NCBI GenBank assembly: GCA_047638695.1
Contig: JBLINY010000118.1
Location: 1-13,567 of the forward strand
Length of the DNA stretch: 13,567 bases
Direction of reading: 5' to 3'
Source: JAHECQ01 sp047638695
GTDB lineage: Bacteria > Actinomycetota > Acidimicrobiia > Acidimicrobiales > SZUA-35
Both the position numbers and the translations under genes were made by a program. The notes beneath the pieces were generated by a model, which was given only the letters and a program-made list of their open reading frames with translations, was not told where the DNA came from and did not search any database. Shown one piece after another: positions 1-6,999 of the stretch. The stretch's first letter is position 1, and each line of letters opens with the position of its first letter.

Positions 1-1332
1 GCGGTAGCTGACCTCGATGCTGATGGAGATCTCGAGGTCATCATTGGTTCCGGGCTCTACTTCGGCGCTGATGGCCCTCACCCGATCGGCCGGGACCAAA
101 CCGCTGCCCGCCGGTTGTATGCCTTCGGCGCCGCTACCGGCGCCACCGTCGCCGGCTTCCCCGTCGATACTGGGGCCGTTCACAACTCATCGCCCGCTGT
201 CGGCAACCTCGACGACGACCCTCAACTTGAAATTGCCACATCGAACGCTTCGGGACAGGTCATGGTCTACGAGCACAATGGCGCCCAGAAGTGGTCAACG
301 TGTGCGCTTCACACCAGCTTTCCGTGCCCCCACAGCGCCCTCAACGGCCTCGGCACCTCGGTCTCGATCGCCGATGTCGACAATGACGGCGCAAACGAGG
401 TCGTGGCCTACATCCATACGCACCTGATCATCATGCAGGGCAGTGACGGTTCGACCGAGACCGATCACGAAATCAATCTCCGCTACGTGTCCCGTGCCCA
501 GCCAACGGTGGTGAACCACCAGGGCAAGGCCACCATCATCGTTCAGAACATGGACGAAGTCACCGGGGCCGGACCTTCGGCCGGTGACAACCTGACCGTC
601 ACCGTTCTCACCACCAACGCACCCCTCGGAACCGCCCCGTGGGCCATGTTTCGACAGAACGCGGCACGTACAGGCTCAGCCGAAACGAGCTGGGAAGGCA
701 GCACGTGGGTTCGTCCCTGGCTCGCCGTCGTGTACGAAGACCTGCTCGGTCGATCGATTGATCAGGCCGGTTCCGATTACTGGGCGAGCCGGCTTAGCGG
801 CGGTCTCACTCGCAGCCAGGCTGCCTACCAGTTCGCTGCATCCGATGAGTGGGCTGGTGTTGTTGTCGATGACATTTATCAGTCAGTGCTTGGGCGGGCA
901 CCCGATGCCAGTGGGCGGAACTACTGGGTCGGCCGCCTAACGACCGGAACCCCAACGTCACAGATCGTTGCCAGTGTCTTTGCCTCAGACGAGTACTTCG
1001 CGTCCGTCGGCGGCACCAACGCCCTCTTCGTTGACGCCCTCTATCAAGGCATCCTCGATCGGGGTCCCGATGCGAGCGGTCATGCGTATTGGACCAACCG
1101 CCTCACCGGAGGCGAGCCCCGCGGCACCCTCTCTGCGGTCGTCTACCACTCCAAGGAATCGGGTGCTCGACGGGTCGACAGCCTCTACGCGTCGCTGCTG
1201 GACCGCTCGCCGGATGCAGCCGGTCGCGACTACTGGGCGACGTATCTCCAAACTGGAGACGAGATCGCCCTGGCCGCCCTGCTCGTGAATAGCGACGAAT
1301 ACGTCGAGAAAGCAAAGGCGGCGATCGACTAA
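1..1332 (+). CDS. Secreted FG-GAP/VCBS-type protein with four DUF4214 repeats (5' partial)
   Basis: The frame is open from the first base, so the N-terminus and any signal peptide lie outside the window; 443 residues are visible. The N-terminal part carries FG-GAP/VCBS-like calcium-binding blade motifs: LDADGDLEV near residue 4, NLDDDPQLEI near 69 and DVDNDGANEV near 124. A WAMFRQNAARTG segment (about 214-225) is typical of the end of such beta-propeller proteins. From about residue 239 to the end there are four DUF4214 units, each with a Y..LLGR.PD..G..YW..RL..G pattern, most ending in SDEY or SDEW. DUF4214 is usually found at the C-terminus of secreted or surface proteins of bacteria, and its exact role is not settled. 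The TTG at 115 is not a real start, because the propeller motif begins upstream of it. I infer an extracellular, Ca-binding structural or adhesive protein. The stop lies 17 bp before meaB. Confidence 0.88.
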   Translation, partial: AVADLDADGDLEVIIGSGLYFGADGPHPIGRDQTAARRLYAFGAATGATVAGFPVDTGAVHNSSPAVGNLDDDPQLEIATSNASGQVMVYEHNGAQKWSTCALHTSFPCPHSALNGLGTSVSIADVDNDGANEVVAYIHTHLIIMQGSDGSTETDHEINLRYVSRAQPTVVNHQGKATIIVQNMDEVTGAGPSAGDNLTVTVLTTNAPLGTAPWAMFRQNAARTGSAETSWEGSTWVRPWLAVVYEDLLGRSIDQAGSDYWASRLSGGLTRSQAAYQFAASDEWAGVVVDDIYQSVLGRAPDASGRNYWVGRLTTGTPTSQIVASVFASDEYFASVGGTNALFVDALYQGILDRGPDASGHAYWTNRLTGGEPRGTLSAVVYHSKESGARRVDSLYASLLDRSPDAAGRDYWATYLQTGDEIALAALLVNSDEYVEKAKAAID

Positions 1333-1336
1333 GGCC

Positions 1337-1349
1337 TACGCTCCTCGAC
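1337..1349 (+). promoter_or_regulatory. Candidate leaderless -10 element before meaB
   Basis: TACGCT at 1337-1342 matches the actinobacterial TAnnnT -10 pattern. It ends 7 nt before the meaB GTG, the distance expected if transcription starts at or next to the start codon. No Shine-Dalgarno sequence lies at the usual distance, and there is no clear -35. This is a pattern-based prediction only. Confidence 0.35.
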
Positions 1350-2330
1350 GTGTCTGCGCCCGAGAGAAACGAACTTGCCGCTCGGTTGTTGGCCGGCGAA
1401 CGGGCCGCCCTCGCCAAGGCCATCACCCTCACAGAGTCATCGCGGCCCGAACATCGTGACCAGGCCAACGAGCTGCTCGATGAAGTGCTGGAAGCCACGG
1501 GGCACTCCCAGCGCATCGGCATCAGTGGCACCCCCGGTGTTGGAAAAAGTACTTTCATCGAGGCGTTTGGGCTCAACTTGCTCAGCCAGGGCCGGCGCGT
1601 GGCGGTACTGGCTGTCGATCCGAGTTCGCAGACAACGGGCGGCTCGATTCTGGGCGACAAGACTCGAATGCTCGAGCTCAATCGGTCCGACCGCGCCTTC
1701 ATCCGCCCCTCGCCGAGCCGGGGCAGGCTAGGTGGCGTCACGGTGCGCTCGCGCGACGCCGTCCTGCTCTGCGAGGCGGCCGGCTACGACACCGTGCTGG
1801 TTGAGACCGTCGGGGTCGGACAATCGGAGACCGCGGTAGCTCAGGTCACCGACCTCTTCCTGCTTCTCATCGGCCCCGGCGGCGGTGATGACTTACAGGG
1901 CATCAAGCGTGGTGTGATGGAGTTGGCTGATCTCATCGTTGTTAACAAGGCAGACGGGGCAAGGGTCGCAGAGGCCCAACAGACCGCAGACAGCTATCGC
2001 AATGCGCTGCACCTGGTTCGTCCGAAGTGGGATGCACCGACCGAGGTCATGACCTGCAGCGCACTCGATACGGCAAGTGTCTCGGCCGTATCGACACAAG
2101 TGCTCGGGACCTGGGAACGGCTGGCCAACAATCAGTCGATCGAACGGCTGCGATCGCTTCAAGCCGAAAAGGCGATGACCGCAGCGATCAACGAGATGGT
2201 CTTAGCCACTCTCCATGGCCGCCCCGGCTATGCCGAAGCAGTGGCTGACCTCCAGCTGCAGGTCAGCGGGGGCCGACAGTCGGCATCATCAGCGGCTGCG
2301 GAACTGACCCGGCAGTTCCTCTCTCCGTGA
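1350..2330 (+). CDS. meaB: MeaB/ArgK-type G3E GTPase, methylmalonyl-CoA mutase chaperone
   Basis: This 326-residue protein is a SIMIBI-class G3E GTPase. Family members load, protect and repair the adenosylcobalamin cofactor of methylmalonyl-CoA mutase (or related acyl-CoA mutases) in the cytoplasm. Visible motifs are the P-loop GTPGVGKS at residues 60-67, DPSS at 90-93, the ETVGVGQSE switch segment at 152-160, and the NKAD guanine-specificity motif at 199-202. The N-terminal helix with ARLLAGERAALAKAITL is the usual MeaB opening, which supports the GTG start at 1350. Length is normal for the family. No mutase subunit is in the window, so the partner must be encoded elsewhere. There is no Shine-Dalgarno sequence, but TACGCT at 1337-1342 lies 7 nt before the GTG, which suggests a leaderless transcript. 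The stop overlaps the start of the next gene (GTGA). The older name ArgK refers to the same family and does not imply arginine kinase function. Confidence 0.95.
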   Translation: MSAPERNELAARLLAGERAALAKAITLTESSRPEHRDQANELLDEVLEATGHSQRIGISGTPGVGKSTFIEAFGLNLLSQGRRVAVLAVDPSSQTTGGSILGDKTRMLELNRSDRAFIRPSPSRGRLGGVTVRSRDAVLLCEAAGYDTVLVETVGVGQSETAVAQVTDLFLLLIGPGGGDDLQGIKRGVMELADLIVVNKADGARVAEAQQTADSYRNALHLVRPKWDAPTEVMTCSALDTASVSAVSTQVLGTWERLANNQSIERLRSLQAEKAMTAAINEMVLATLHGRPGYAEAVADLQLQVSGGRQSASSAAAELTRQFLSP

Positions 2331-3136
2331 CCCCCTCGGCACGACGCCGGTTCCCGGCCCGTTTACAGGCCATGCGGCTCGCACGCACCGCGGTGTCGTA
2401 TGTCCCAAGCCCCAGCCTGCTTTCATTGCGGAGCCTCCGCGATCTGGGCCTGCGTCGAATGCCGCATGAGGCCGACTTCCTTGCCTTCCGGCACCTGCCA
2501 GCGGGTGCACAGGTCTTTCTCGACGTCGGCGCCAATCGCGGACAGAGCATTCGCTCGATCGGCCTTGTCCTCGAATCGGTGCGCATTGTCGCTGTCGAAC
2601 CAAATCCGATACTGGCGAAGGCCCTGCAAGCGGCCTCAAACACCAATGTCGTGTCCGTGCATAACGTTGCACTGAGCGATCAGGCCGAGGGCCAACTGAC
2701 GCTGCACGTCCCGCGGTACGGCCACACCCTCTACGACACGAGGGCAGCGGCCTCTCCCGACGCCGCTCGCGGTTTCCTCAATGACAACTCCTTCGTTCGG
2801 TTCAGCCAGGGGCGAGCCTCGGTCGAAACCTACGCCGCCCCGCTCGCCACGATCGATGGACTCGCCGTTGACCCAACGATCATCAAAATCGACGTCGAGG
2901 GAGCCGATGGGCCCGTTGTGGCCGGCGGGCTGGCCACGATTGAACGGGCTCGTCCGATCCTGTTGATCGAAGAGCCCACCGAGCGTTCCCTCTCGCTGCT
3001 GGCCGCCCTCGACTACACGGCCTATCGATATGACGGAGAGAGTCTCGTGGCGAACAGTCTCTCGGGGCTGAACACGTTCTTCCTGCGGGCCGAACATGAG
3101 GCCGCTTTCATTGCGGGCGGGCTTCCCCTGTCTTGA
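2327..3136 (+). CDS. FkbM-family SAM-dependent methyltransferase
   Basis: This 269-residue protein is a class I SAM methyltransferase of the FkbM type. The family mostly O-methylates sugars or polyketide hydroxyls and is common in surface glycan clusters. Motifs are the glycine-rich SAM loop FLDVGANRGQS at 64-74, VEPNP (ribose-binding acidic end of beta 2) at 90-94, NVALSD at 113-118 and IKIDVEG at 186-192, all in the usual FkbM order. The GTG start at 2327 overlaps the meaB stop by 4 nt (GTGA), so translation is probably coupled. No Shine-Dalgarno sequence is visible. The first 55 residues are basic and not conserved, so a slightly later start is possible. The last 29 bp overlap the end of the opposite-strand membrane protein gene. 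The substrate cannot be read from sequence; given the neighbouring glycan locus, a sugar hydroxyl is the likely target. Confidence 0.9.
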   Translation: MTPSARRRFPARLQAMRLARTAVSYVPSPSLLSLRSLRDLGLRRMPHEADFLAFRHLPAGAQVFLDVGANRGQSIRSIGLVLESVRIVAVEPNPILAKALQAASNTNVVSVHNVALSDQAEGQLTLHVPRYGHTLYDTRAAASPDAARGFLNDNSFVRFSQGRASVETYAAPLATIDGLAVDPTIIKIDVEGADGPVVAGGLATIERARPILLIEEPTERSLSLLAALDYTAYRYDGESLVANSLSGLNTFFLRAEHEAAFIAGGLPLS

Positions 3137-4043
3137 AGGCTCCGACCGACGTACTCAGGTAGGCCCCAACGGCACCCAGTCCGAGGTCGGCGATGAGCAG
3201 CACAACTCGGCTGAGCAGCACCAAGGCCGCCAACAATGCGACATCGTCTCCGCCCAGTAGCGCGGCCAGAATTACCTCCCGTACCCCGGCTCCTGCTGGT
3301 GCAACAACAAAGAGGATTCCGCCGGCATAGGCCAGCGCAAAGGCTCCGATGCTACGCAGCGTCAACCAATCGATGTCGATGCCGAGGGCCCGGGCCAAGA
3401 TCGAAACTTGAAGCCCGTGAAGGACCCAGCTCAGAACCAGCAGCAGCGTGGCTTCGACGTACGAGCGTCCCGTTGGCGCTTCGCCAGGAAGCCGACTCCT
3501 CATCATGCTTGGCAACCGGCTCACGACCGTGGGCCAAGCCGGGAGGAGCAAGTAACCAGCCGCGACGGCGCTGATCGCTAGCAGCGCGGGGAGAAGCCAT
3601 GCTGATGGCCGGACGATAGCGAGGGCCCAAAAGCCGGTGGTGACACCAACCACCAGTGACAGCACGAGACCAAGGAAGAAGCTGACCAAGTTTGCCTGCC
3701 GGGGCACCCCGTAAGTAGTTCCAAGCCGCAGCTGCACGACGGCTGGCCAAACCGAACCTGGCAGATACTTCCCCACTTGGCTGACAAAATACACGACGAA
3801 CGCGCCTCGGAAGGGGAGCCCATGGCCAAGCCCTCCGATGATGCTGCGAAAAACGAACATGCCGGCGATCAGGCCGCAGACGCTGCAACCGAAGGCGAGA
3901 ACCAATGCTCCGGCACCGACAGCTCCGACATGCTCGACGATCTCGTTCCACTCTGAGCGCAGAAAGACCACGGTGAAGACCACGATGGCAGCAAGGTAAA
4001 GCCCCGAGAGGACCTGACGAACCGCAGGATGATCGGAACTCAC
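3108..4043 (-). CDS. Flippase-like multi-spanning membrane protein (lysylphosphatidylglycerol synthase TM family)
   Basis: This 311-residue integral membrane protein has about eight hydrophobic segments, roughly residues 10-28, 44-66, 81-98, 118-143, 148-168, 197-217, 233-250 and 268-296. The diagnostic motifs of the LPG_synthase_TM/UPF0104 family are present: GKYLPGSVWP at 91-100 and PAGAGVREVILAALL at 249-263. In MprF the equivalent domain moves an aminoacylated lipid across the membrane; stand-alone members often sit beside glycosyltransferases and are described as putative flippases or glycosyltransferase-associated proteins (AglD-like). There is no soluble LPG synthase domain here. It is the last gene of the four-gene minus-strand operon. 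Its GTG start overlaps the upstream methyltransferase stop (GTGA at 4043-4040), and its 3' end overlaps fkbM antisense by 29 bp. A role in moving a lipid-linked sugar is an inference. Confidence 0.88.
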   Translation of the reverse strand: MSSDHPAVRQVLSGLYLAAIVVFTVVFLRSEWNEIVEHVGAVGAGALVLAFGCSVCGLIAGMFVFRSIIGGLGHGLPFRGAFVVYFVSQVGKYLPGSVWPAVVQLRLGTTYGVPRQANLVSFFLGLVLSLVVGVTTGFWALAIVRPSAWLLPALLAISAVAAGYLLLPAWPTVVSRLPSMMRSRLPGEAPTGRSYVEATLLLVLSWVLHGLQVSILARALGIDIDWLTLRSIGAFALAYAGGILFVVAPAGAGVREVILAALLGGDDVALLAALVLLSRVVLLIADLGLGAVGAYLSTSVGAFKTGEARPQ

Positions 4044-4759
4044 GTAGGTCGTCTGGCCAAGAGCACCAGGCCAGTCCCTCGACCTCGCTTCTCAAAAGAC
4101 CGTTGGGCTCGGGCCAGCGTTGACCCGACTGCTTGGGTGATCGGCGCCGTTCGGGCAGTCGGCTGCAGCTGCCGGGCGCTGTCGGCCGTCACTTCGTCCA
4201 TTGGCTTTTGAACCCGATCGGATCGGTCGGCCACCCGATTCCTAGCCATCTCGAGCACGTTGCCAACGGGGTAGCCGTAGTGCCTCAGATCGAGCTCGTC
4301 GAGGCCCGCTGCTTCGACCAACGCCTCGGCATCCACCCGGTCGTAGCGCCGGAAATGTCCGGCAGCCCGATCCCACGGGCCATAGCGGCCGGAGTCGGCG
4401 GGTGCCGACAGGAGAAGATGCCCTCCCGGTCGAATAAGGCCGGCCCACTGTTTCGCCACAGCGTGATGATCCTCGATGTGTTCGATCACCTCGAAGGCAC
4501 AAACCAGATCGAAAACTCGACCGACGGGCACCTCATCGAGACTGGCAACTACGTGGTGGCCGGGCAACCGCTGCTGCGCTTGACGTCTGCTCTCGTCGTC
4601 TGGTTCCACGCCGTAGTAGTCACGGCCGCCGACAATCCGTGAACTGATACCTGCCAGCCCCACGCCGAACTCGAGAATCGAAGATGGTGCTAGGTCCTCG
4701 ATGTGACGTCGCACGACGTCGTAGCGCATCCAGCCGCTGATGGTCAGAGGTGCATTCAC
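4040..4759 (-). CDS. Class I SAM-dependent methyltransferase (type 11/12-like)
   Basis: This 239-residue cytoplasmic methyltransferase has SAM loop ILEFGVGLAG at 28-37, acidic VEPDD at 51-55 (end of beta 2), the AFEVIEHIED segment at 88-97 and PGGHLLLSAP at 111-120. A GHFRRYDR stretch at 134-141 is typical of small-molecule or sugar methyltransferases in polysaccharide clusters. SILEFGVG instead of the commoner LDVGCG is a mild variant that keeps the required acidic and glycine residues. The GTG start at 4759 is well supported: AGGAG on the minus strand at 4771-4767 lies 7 nt upstream. It overlaps the GT4 stop by GTGA and the flippase-like gene start by GTGA, so it is translationally coupled on both sides. 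The substrate is unknown; the context points to a sugar or glycan intermediate. Confidence 0.87.
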   Translation of the reverse strand: MNAPLTISGWMRYDVVRRHIEDLAPSSILEFGVGLAGISSRIVGGRDYYGVEPDDESRRQAQQRLPGHHVVASLDEVPVGRVFDLVCAFEVIEHIEDHHAVAKQWAGLIRPGGHLLLSAPADSGRYGPWDRAAGHFRRYDRVDAEALVEAAGLDELDLRHYGYPVGNVLEMARNRVADRSDRVQKPMDEVTADSARQLQPTARTAPITQAVGSTLARAQRSFEKRGRGTGLVLLARRPT

Positions 4760-5883
4760 TGTTCTTCTCCTGCCGGCCCTGGATGCTCGACCAGCTCTTC
4801 CTCATCAAGCGCGAGCGCACGAATGTAGGCCGCCCAAGCCGATCCGCCCGTCGGGCGTGCTGCGACTGCCCTCCTGAGTTGGTCGAGCTTCTTTTCGGCG
4901 TAGAGCTGGTCCACCGCTTCGACCAGGCCGTTGACATCCCCTGGCTCGACCAGAAAGCCGGTGCTTCCCTCCGCAACTTGTGAACCAAACGATCCGACTG
5001 CAGATGCAATCACGGGGAGTCCCAACTGGTTGGCGAACAGCACATTCTGCGAGGCCGTCCCGCTCAAATAGGGCAGCACGAGTGCGTCGTGACGGCTGAA
5101 GAGATCGGGCAGATCCGCAGCAGGAACATAGCTGGCCTCCACGTCGACTCGGCCGACCAAACCACGATGGACGAGATCAGCGTCGAACTCGTCGCGTGAT
5201 CCCCAGAGTTCACCAGCAACGGTGAGTGACACACCCTCGATTCGCTGGAGGGCGTCGAGCAAGATGTGCAGACCCTTGTACTCGCGGACGAAGCCAAAGA
5301 ACAGCAACCGATGATGGGTTGTTGCTCCTACCTGGCTGCGGACGACCGTCGTCGGAGGGTGCGCGGGGAGTTCGACCAGACGCACCTCGGCGGCCCCAAG
5401 CTCACGCGCTCGCTCGCGCTCGACATCGGTATGGGTGAGCACGATGTCGGCCCGCCGGAACAGCGCCCGGACAAGAGGACGATCGAAGGGTCTAGCTTCA
5501 TGAGGGAGCACGTTGTGGCAAATGACTGCAACCGATCGAGGCCGGGCAACGGCTAGCAGCACCAGGTAGACCGGGATCTGCACCGTGGTCACCAAAACCA
5601 CGGCAACGACGTCGCGAGACCTCGCTCTTCGGCCAGCCTGAATCCAGGTGATTGGATTGAACCAGTCCATGCGTCGCGTGGCCGGTTCGAAAATCTCGCC
5701 CTCGGCCCGTTGGCCGGGAAGTAAGAGTTCACCCGGATACAGCCGCTTGGGATACTGGTTACGCCATGACTCAATCTCGACGTCGCTGCCCTGCCTGGCT
5801 AGCTCAAGGGCCAGATCATTCGTGTGCTTGGCGACGCCTCCCTTAAACGGGTGCGTTGGCCCGACAAGAGTGACGCTGTTCAT
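4756..5883 (-). CDS. GT4 family glycosyltransferase (GT-B fold)
   Basis: This 375-residue retaining glycosyltransferase has two Rossmann domains. The N-terminal acceptor domain starts with a strand and PFKGGVAKH (residues 12-20), the usual glycine-rich GGVA loop. The C-terminal nucleotide-sugar domain starts at about 192 with LLFFGFVREYKGLHILLDAL (193-212), followed by ADLPDLFSRHDALVLPY at 256-272, LGLPVIASAVGS at 288-299 and the GFLVEPGD strand-turn at 309-316. The canonical E-x7-E motif is not kept: the segment reads SGTASQNVLFAN (274-285), with Gly275 and Phe283 about where the glutamates fall. This looks like the known subgroup with a serine/glutamine-rich loop rather than a broken enzyme. 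The ATG start at 5883 has GGAAG (5896-5892) 8 nt upstream. It sits 21 bp after the GT2 gene and overlaps the methyltransferase by 4 nt. Donor and acceptor cannot be assigned. Confidence 0.9.
   Translation of the reverse strand: MNSVTLVGPTHPFKGGVAKHTNDLALELARQGSDVEIESWRNQYPKRLYPGELLLPGQRAEGEIFEPATRRMDWFNPITWIQAGRRARSRDVVAVVLVTTVQIPVYLVLLAVARPRSVAVICHNVLPHEARPFDRPLVRALFRRADIVLTHTDVERERARELGAAEVRLVELPAHPPTTVVRSQVGATTHHRLLFFGFVREYKGLHILLDALQRIEGVSLTVAGELWGSRDEFDADLVHRGLVGRVDVEASYVPAADLPDLFSRHDALVLPYLSGTASQNVLFANQLGLPVIASAVGSFGSQVAEGSTGFLVEPGDVNGLVEAVDQLYAEKKLDQLRRAVAARPTGGSAWAAYIRALALDEEELVEHPGPAGEEQ
4767..4771 (-). promoter_or_regulatory. Ribosome binding site deciding the methyltransferase start
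   Basis: AGGAG on the minus strand lies inside the 3' end of the GT4 gene, 7 nt before the GTG at 4759. It is the clearest Shine-Dalgarno sequence in the window. It supports the GTG start that overlaps the GT4 stop codon over an internal start. Confidence 0.65.
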
Positions 5884-5904
5884 CCGGTCAACTTCCGACG
5901 ATGC

Positions 5905-6909
5905 TCAGCGGTTCGAACCGTCCGGAGACTGGACAGCCCCGGACTGATAGTGCTCGGGCTGGACACCAAGCGCGATCTCGATCGCTCGGATCCGGTGCAT
6001 CGAACGCTGGGTCTCGCGACGGTTGGCGTGAATCAGGTCGGCAACGACAGCGAGCACCATCACCTGCAAGGCACCCAGGGCCAATATGGCGCCGAGGATG
6101 ATCGACTGAAGATGGCCCGACCGGTCGCCATTGATGATCCAGTCCAGAAGAAACGGGACGAACGAAACAATGGAGGCGCCGAAGAGTAACAAGGCCATCG
6201 TGCCAAAGAACTTCAGTGGCTCGTAGGCGGCGAAGACGCGAATGATGGTGACTGCGTTGCGCCGGATGTACAACCACGTCGAGCCGAAAAGGCGAGACGG
6301 GCGTGTGCTGGGATTGCTGCCAACGGGAACGGCGGCGATAGCCAAATTGCTTCTGCCAGCCTGAATGATCGACTCAATTGTGTAGGTGTAGCTGTTGATG
6401 ACGGTGAGTCCGAGCGCAGCGTCACGGCTGTAAGCCCGAAACCCCGACGTGGTGTCCGGAACATCGGTATCTGACACGATCCGAACAACGCGGCTGCCGG
6501 TGGCTTGGAGCCATCGCTTCGTCCGCGAGAAGTCGGTGAGGTTGCGGACTTCTCGGTCACCGACGACGAGATCGGCCCGGTGCTCGAGGATGGGTGCGAC
6601 GAGCGCCGGAATGGCGTCGGCGCGATATTGATTGTCGGCATCGGTGTTGACGATCACGTCGGCCCCCAGTTTCAGTGCCCCATCGAGACCGATCTGAAAC
6701 GCGCTCGCCAAACCTCGGTTCTGGGGAAGCGAAATGACATGATCGACACCGTTGGCGAGAGCCACCTCGACGGTGCGATCGGACGATCCATCGTCGATCA
6801 CTAACCACTCGACGACATCAAAACCGGGGACGCTCCGTGGAAGATCAGCCAACGTTGTGGGGAGCTGGTCCTCCTCATTGAGGCAGGGGATCTGGATGAT
6901 CAGCTTCAC
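5905..6909 (-). CDS. GT2 glycosyltransferase with two C-terminal membrane helices (DPM/GtrB-like)
   Basis: This 334-residue GT-A enzyme is of the dolichyl/polyprenyl-phosphate sugar transferase type. The N-terminus IIQIPCLNEE (4-13) and VIDDGSSDRT (37-46) form the nucleotide-binding fold. The metal-binding DXD is TDADNQY (89-95), and TTSGFRAYSR (153-162) is the usual acceptor-side motif of this group. Two hydrophobic helices follow at about 233-258 and 267-293, with a basic, cytoplasmic-looking tail. Relatives transfer a sugar from a nucleotide donor to polyprenyl phosphate, giving a lipid-linked sugar for use across the membrane. It is the first gene of the minus-strand operon, whose last gene is a flippase-like membrane protein, so the two may supply and move such a lipid-linked sugar (inference). 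There is no Shine-Dalgarno sequence before the GTG at 6909; TAGTTT at 6921-6916 lies 6 nt upstream, suggesting a leaderless mRNA. Confidence 0.92.
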   Translation of the reverse strand: MKLIIQIPCLNEEDQLPTTLADLPRSVPGFDVVEWLVIDDGSSDRTVEVALANGVDHVISLPQNRGLASAFQIGLDGALKLGADVIVNTDADNQYRADAIPALVAPILEHRADLVVGDREVRNLTDFSRTKRWLQATGSRVVRIVSDTDVPDTTSGFRAYSRDAALGLTVINSYTYTIESIIQAGRSNLAIAAVPVGSNPSTRPSRLFGSTWLYIRRNAVTIIRVFAAYEPLKFFGTMALLLFGASIVSFVPFLLDWIINGDRSGHLQSIILGAILALGALQVMVLAVVADLIHANRRETQRSMHRIRAIEIALGVQPEHYQSGAVQSPDGSNR

Positions 6910-6999
6910 CCTGACAAACTACTCGGCCCGTGGCCTACACCGAGCCAATCCGGGGCCTACACCGAGCCATAGAGCCTGCGCAGTACGATCTCACCAACC
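6910..6999. promoter_or_regulatory. Divergent control region between the GT2 operon and wzm-wzt
   Basis: This 90-bp gap separates two divergent operons and is the longest gene-free stretch in the window. Minus strand: TAGTTT at 6921-6916, 6 nt before the GTG at 6909. Plus strand: TACGAT at 6984-6989, 10 nt before the GTG at 7000. Both fit the actinobacterial TAnnnT -10 pattern. Neither has a recognisable TTGACA at -35. Instead, the hexamer accgag at 6961-6966 (plus promoter, 17-bp spacer) and its complement at 6944-6939 (minus promoter, 17-bp spacer) fall inside the two copies of a direct repeat. This looks like an activator-dependent divergent promoter pair. The promoter positions are inferred from pattern only. 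Confidence 0.5.
6932..6969. repeat. Perfect 16-bp direct repeat, two copies 22 bp apart
   Basis: The sequence ggcctacaccgagcca occurs at 6932-6947 and again at 6954-6969. The start-to-start distance is 22 bp, about two helical turns, which places both copies on the same face of the DNA. Copy 1 overlaps the predicted -35 of the minus-strand promoter and copy 2 that of the plus-strand promoter. A pair of operator sites for one regulator is the simplest reading; a chance tandem duplication of 22 bp is the alternative. Confidence 0.75.

Noticed and set aside
115..1332. TTG at 115 as start of the first gene
   Set aside because: The frame is open upstream and encodes another FG-GAP-like calcium-binding motif before this codon, so the gene is simply cut by the window edge.
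1103..1741. Minus-strand open frame of 212 codons across the end of the DUF4214 gene and the start of meaB
   Set aside because: It is Arg/Ser-rich with no recognisable motif and lies opposite two well-supported genes.
3352..4095. Minus-strand open frame of 247 codons overlapping the flippase-like gene
   Set aside because: It is an Arg-rich shadow in another frame. The 3108-4043 frame has the family motifs and membrane helices.
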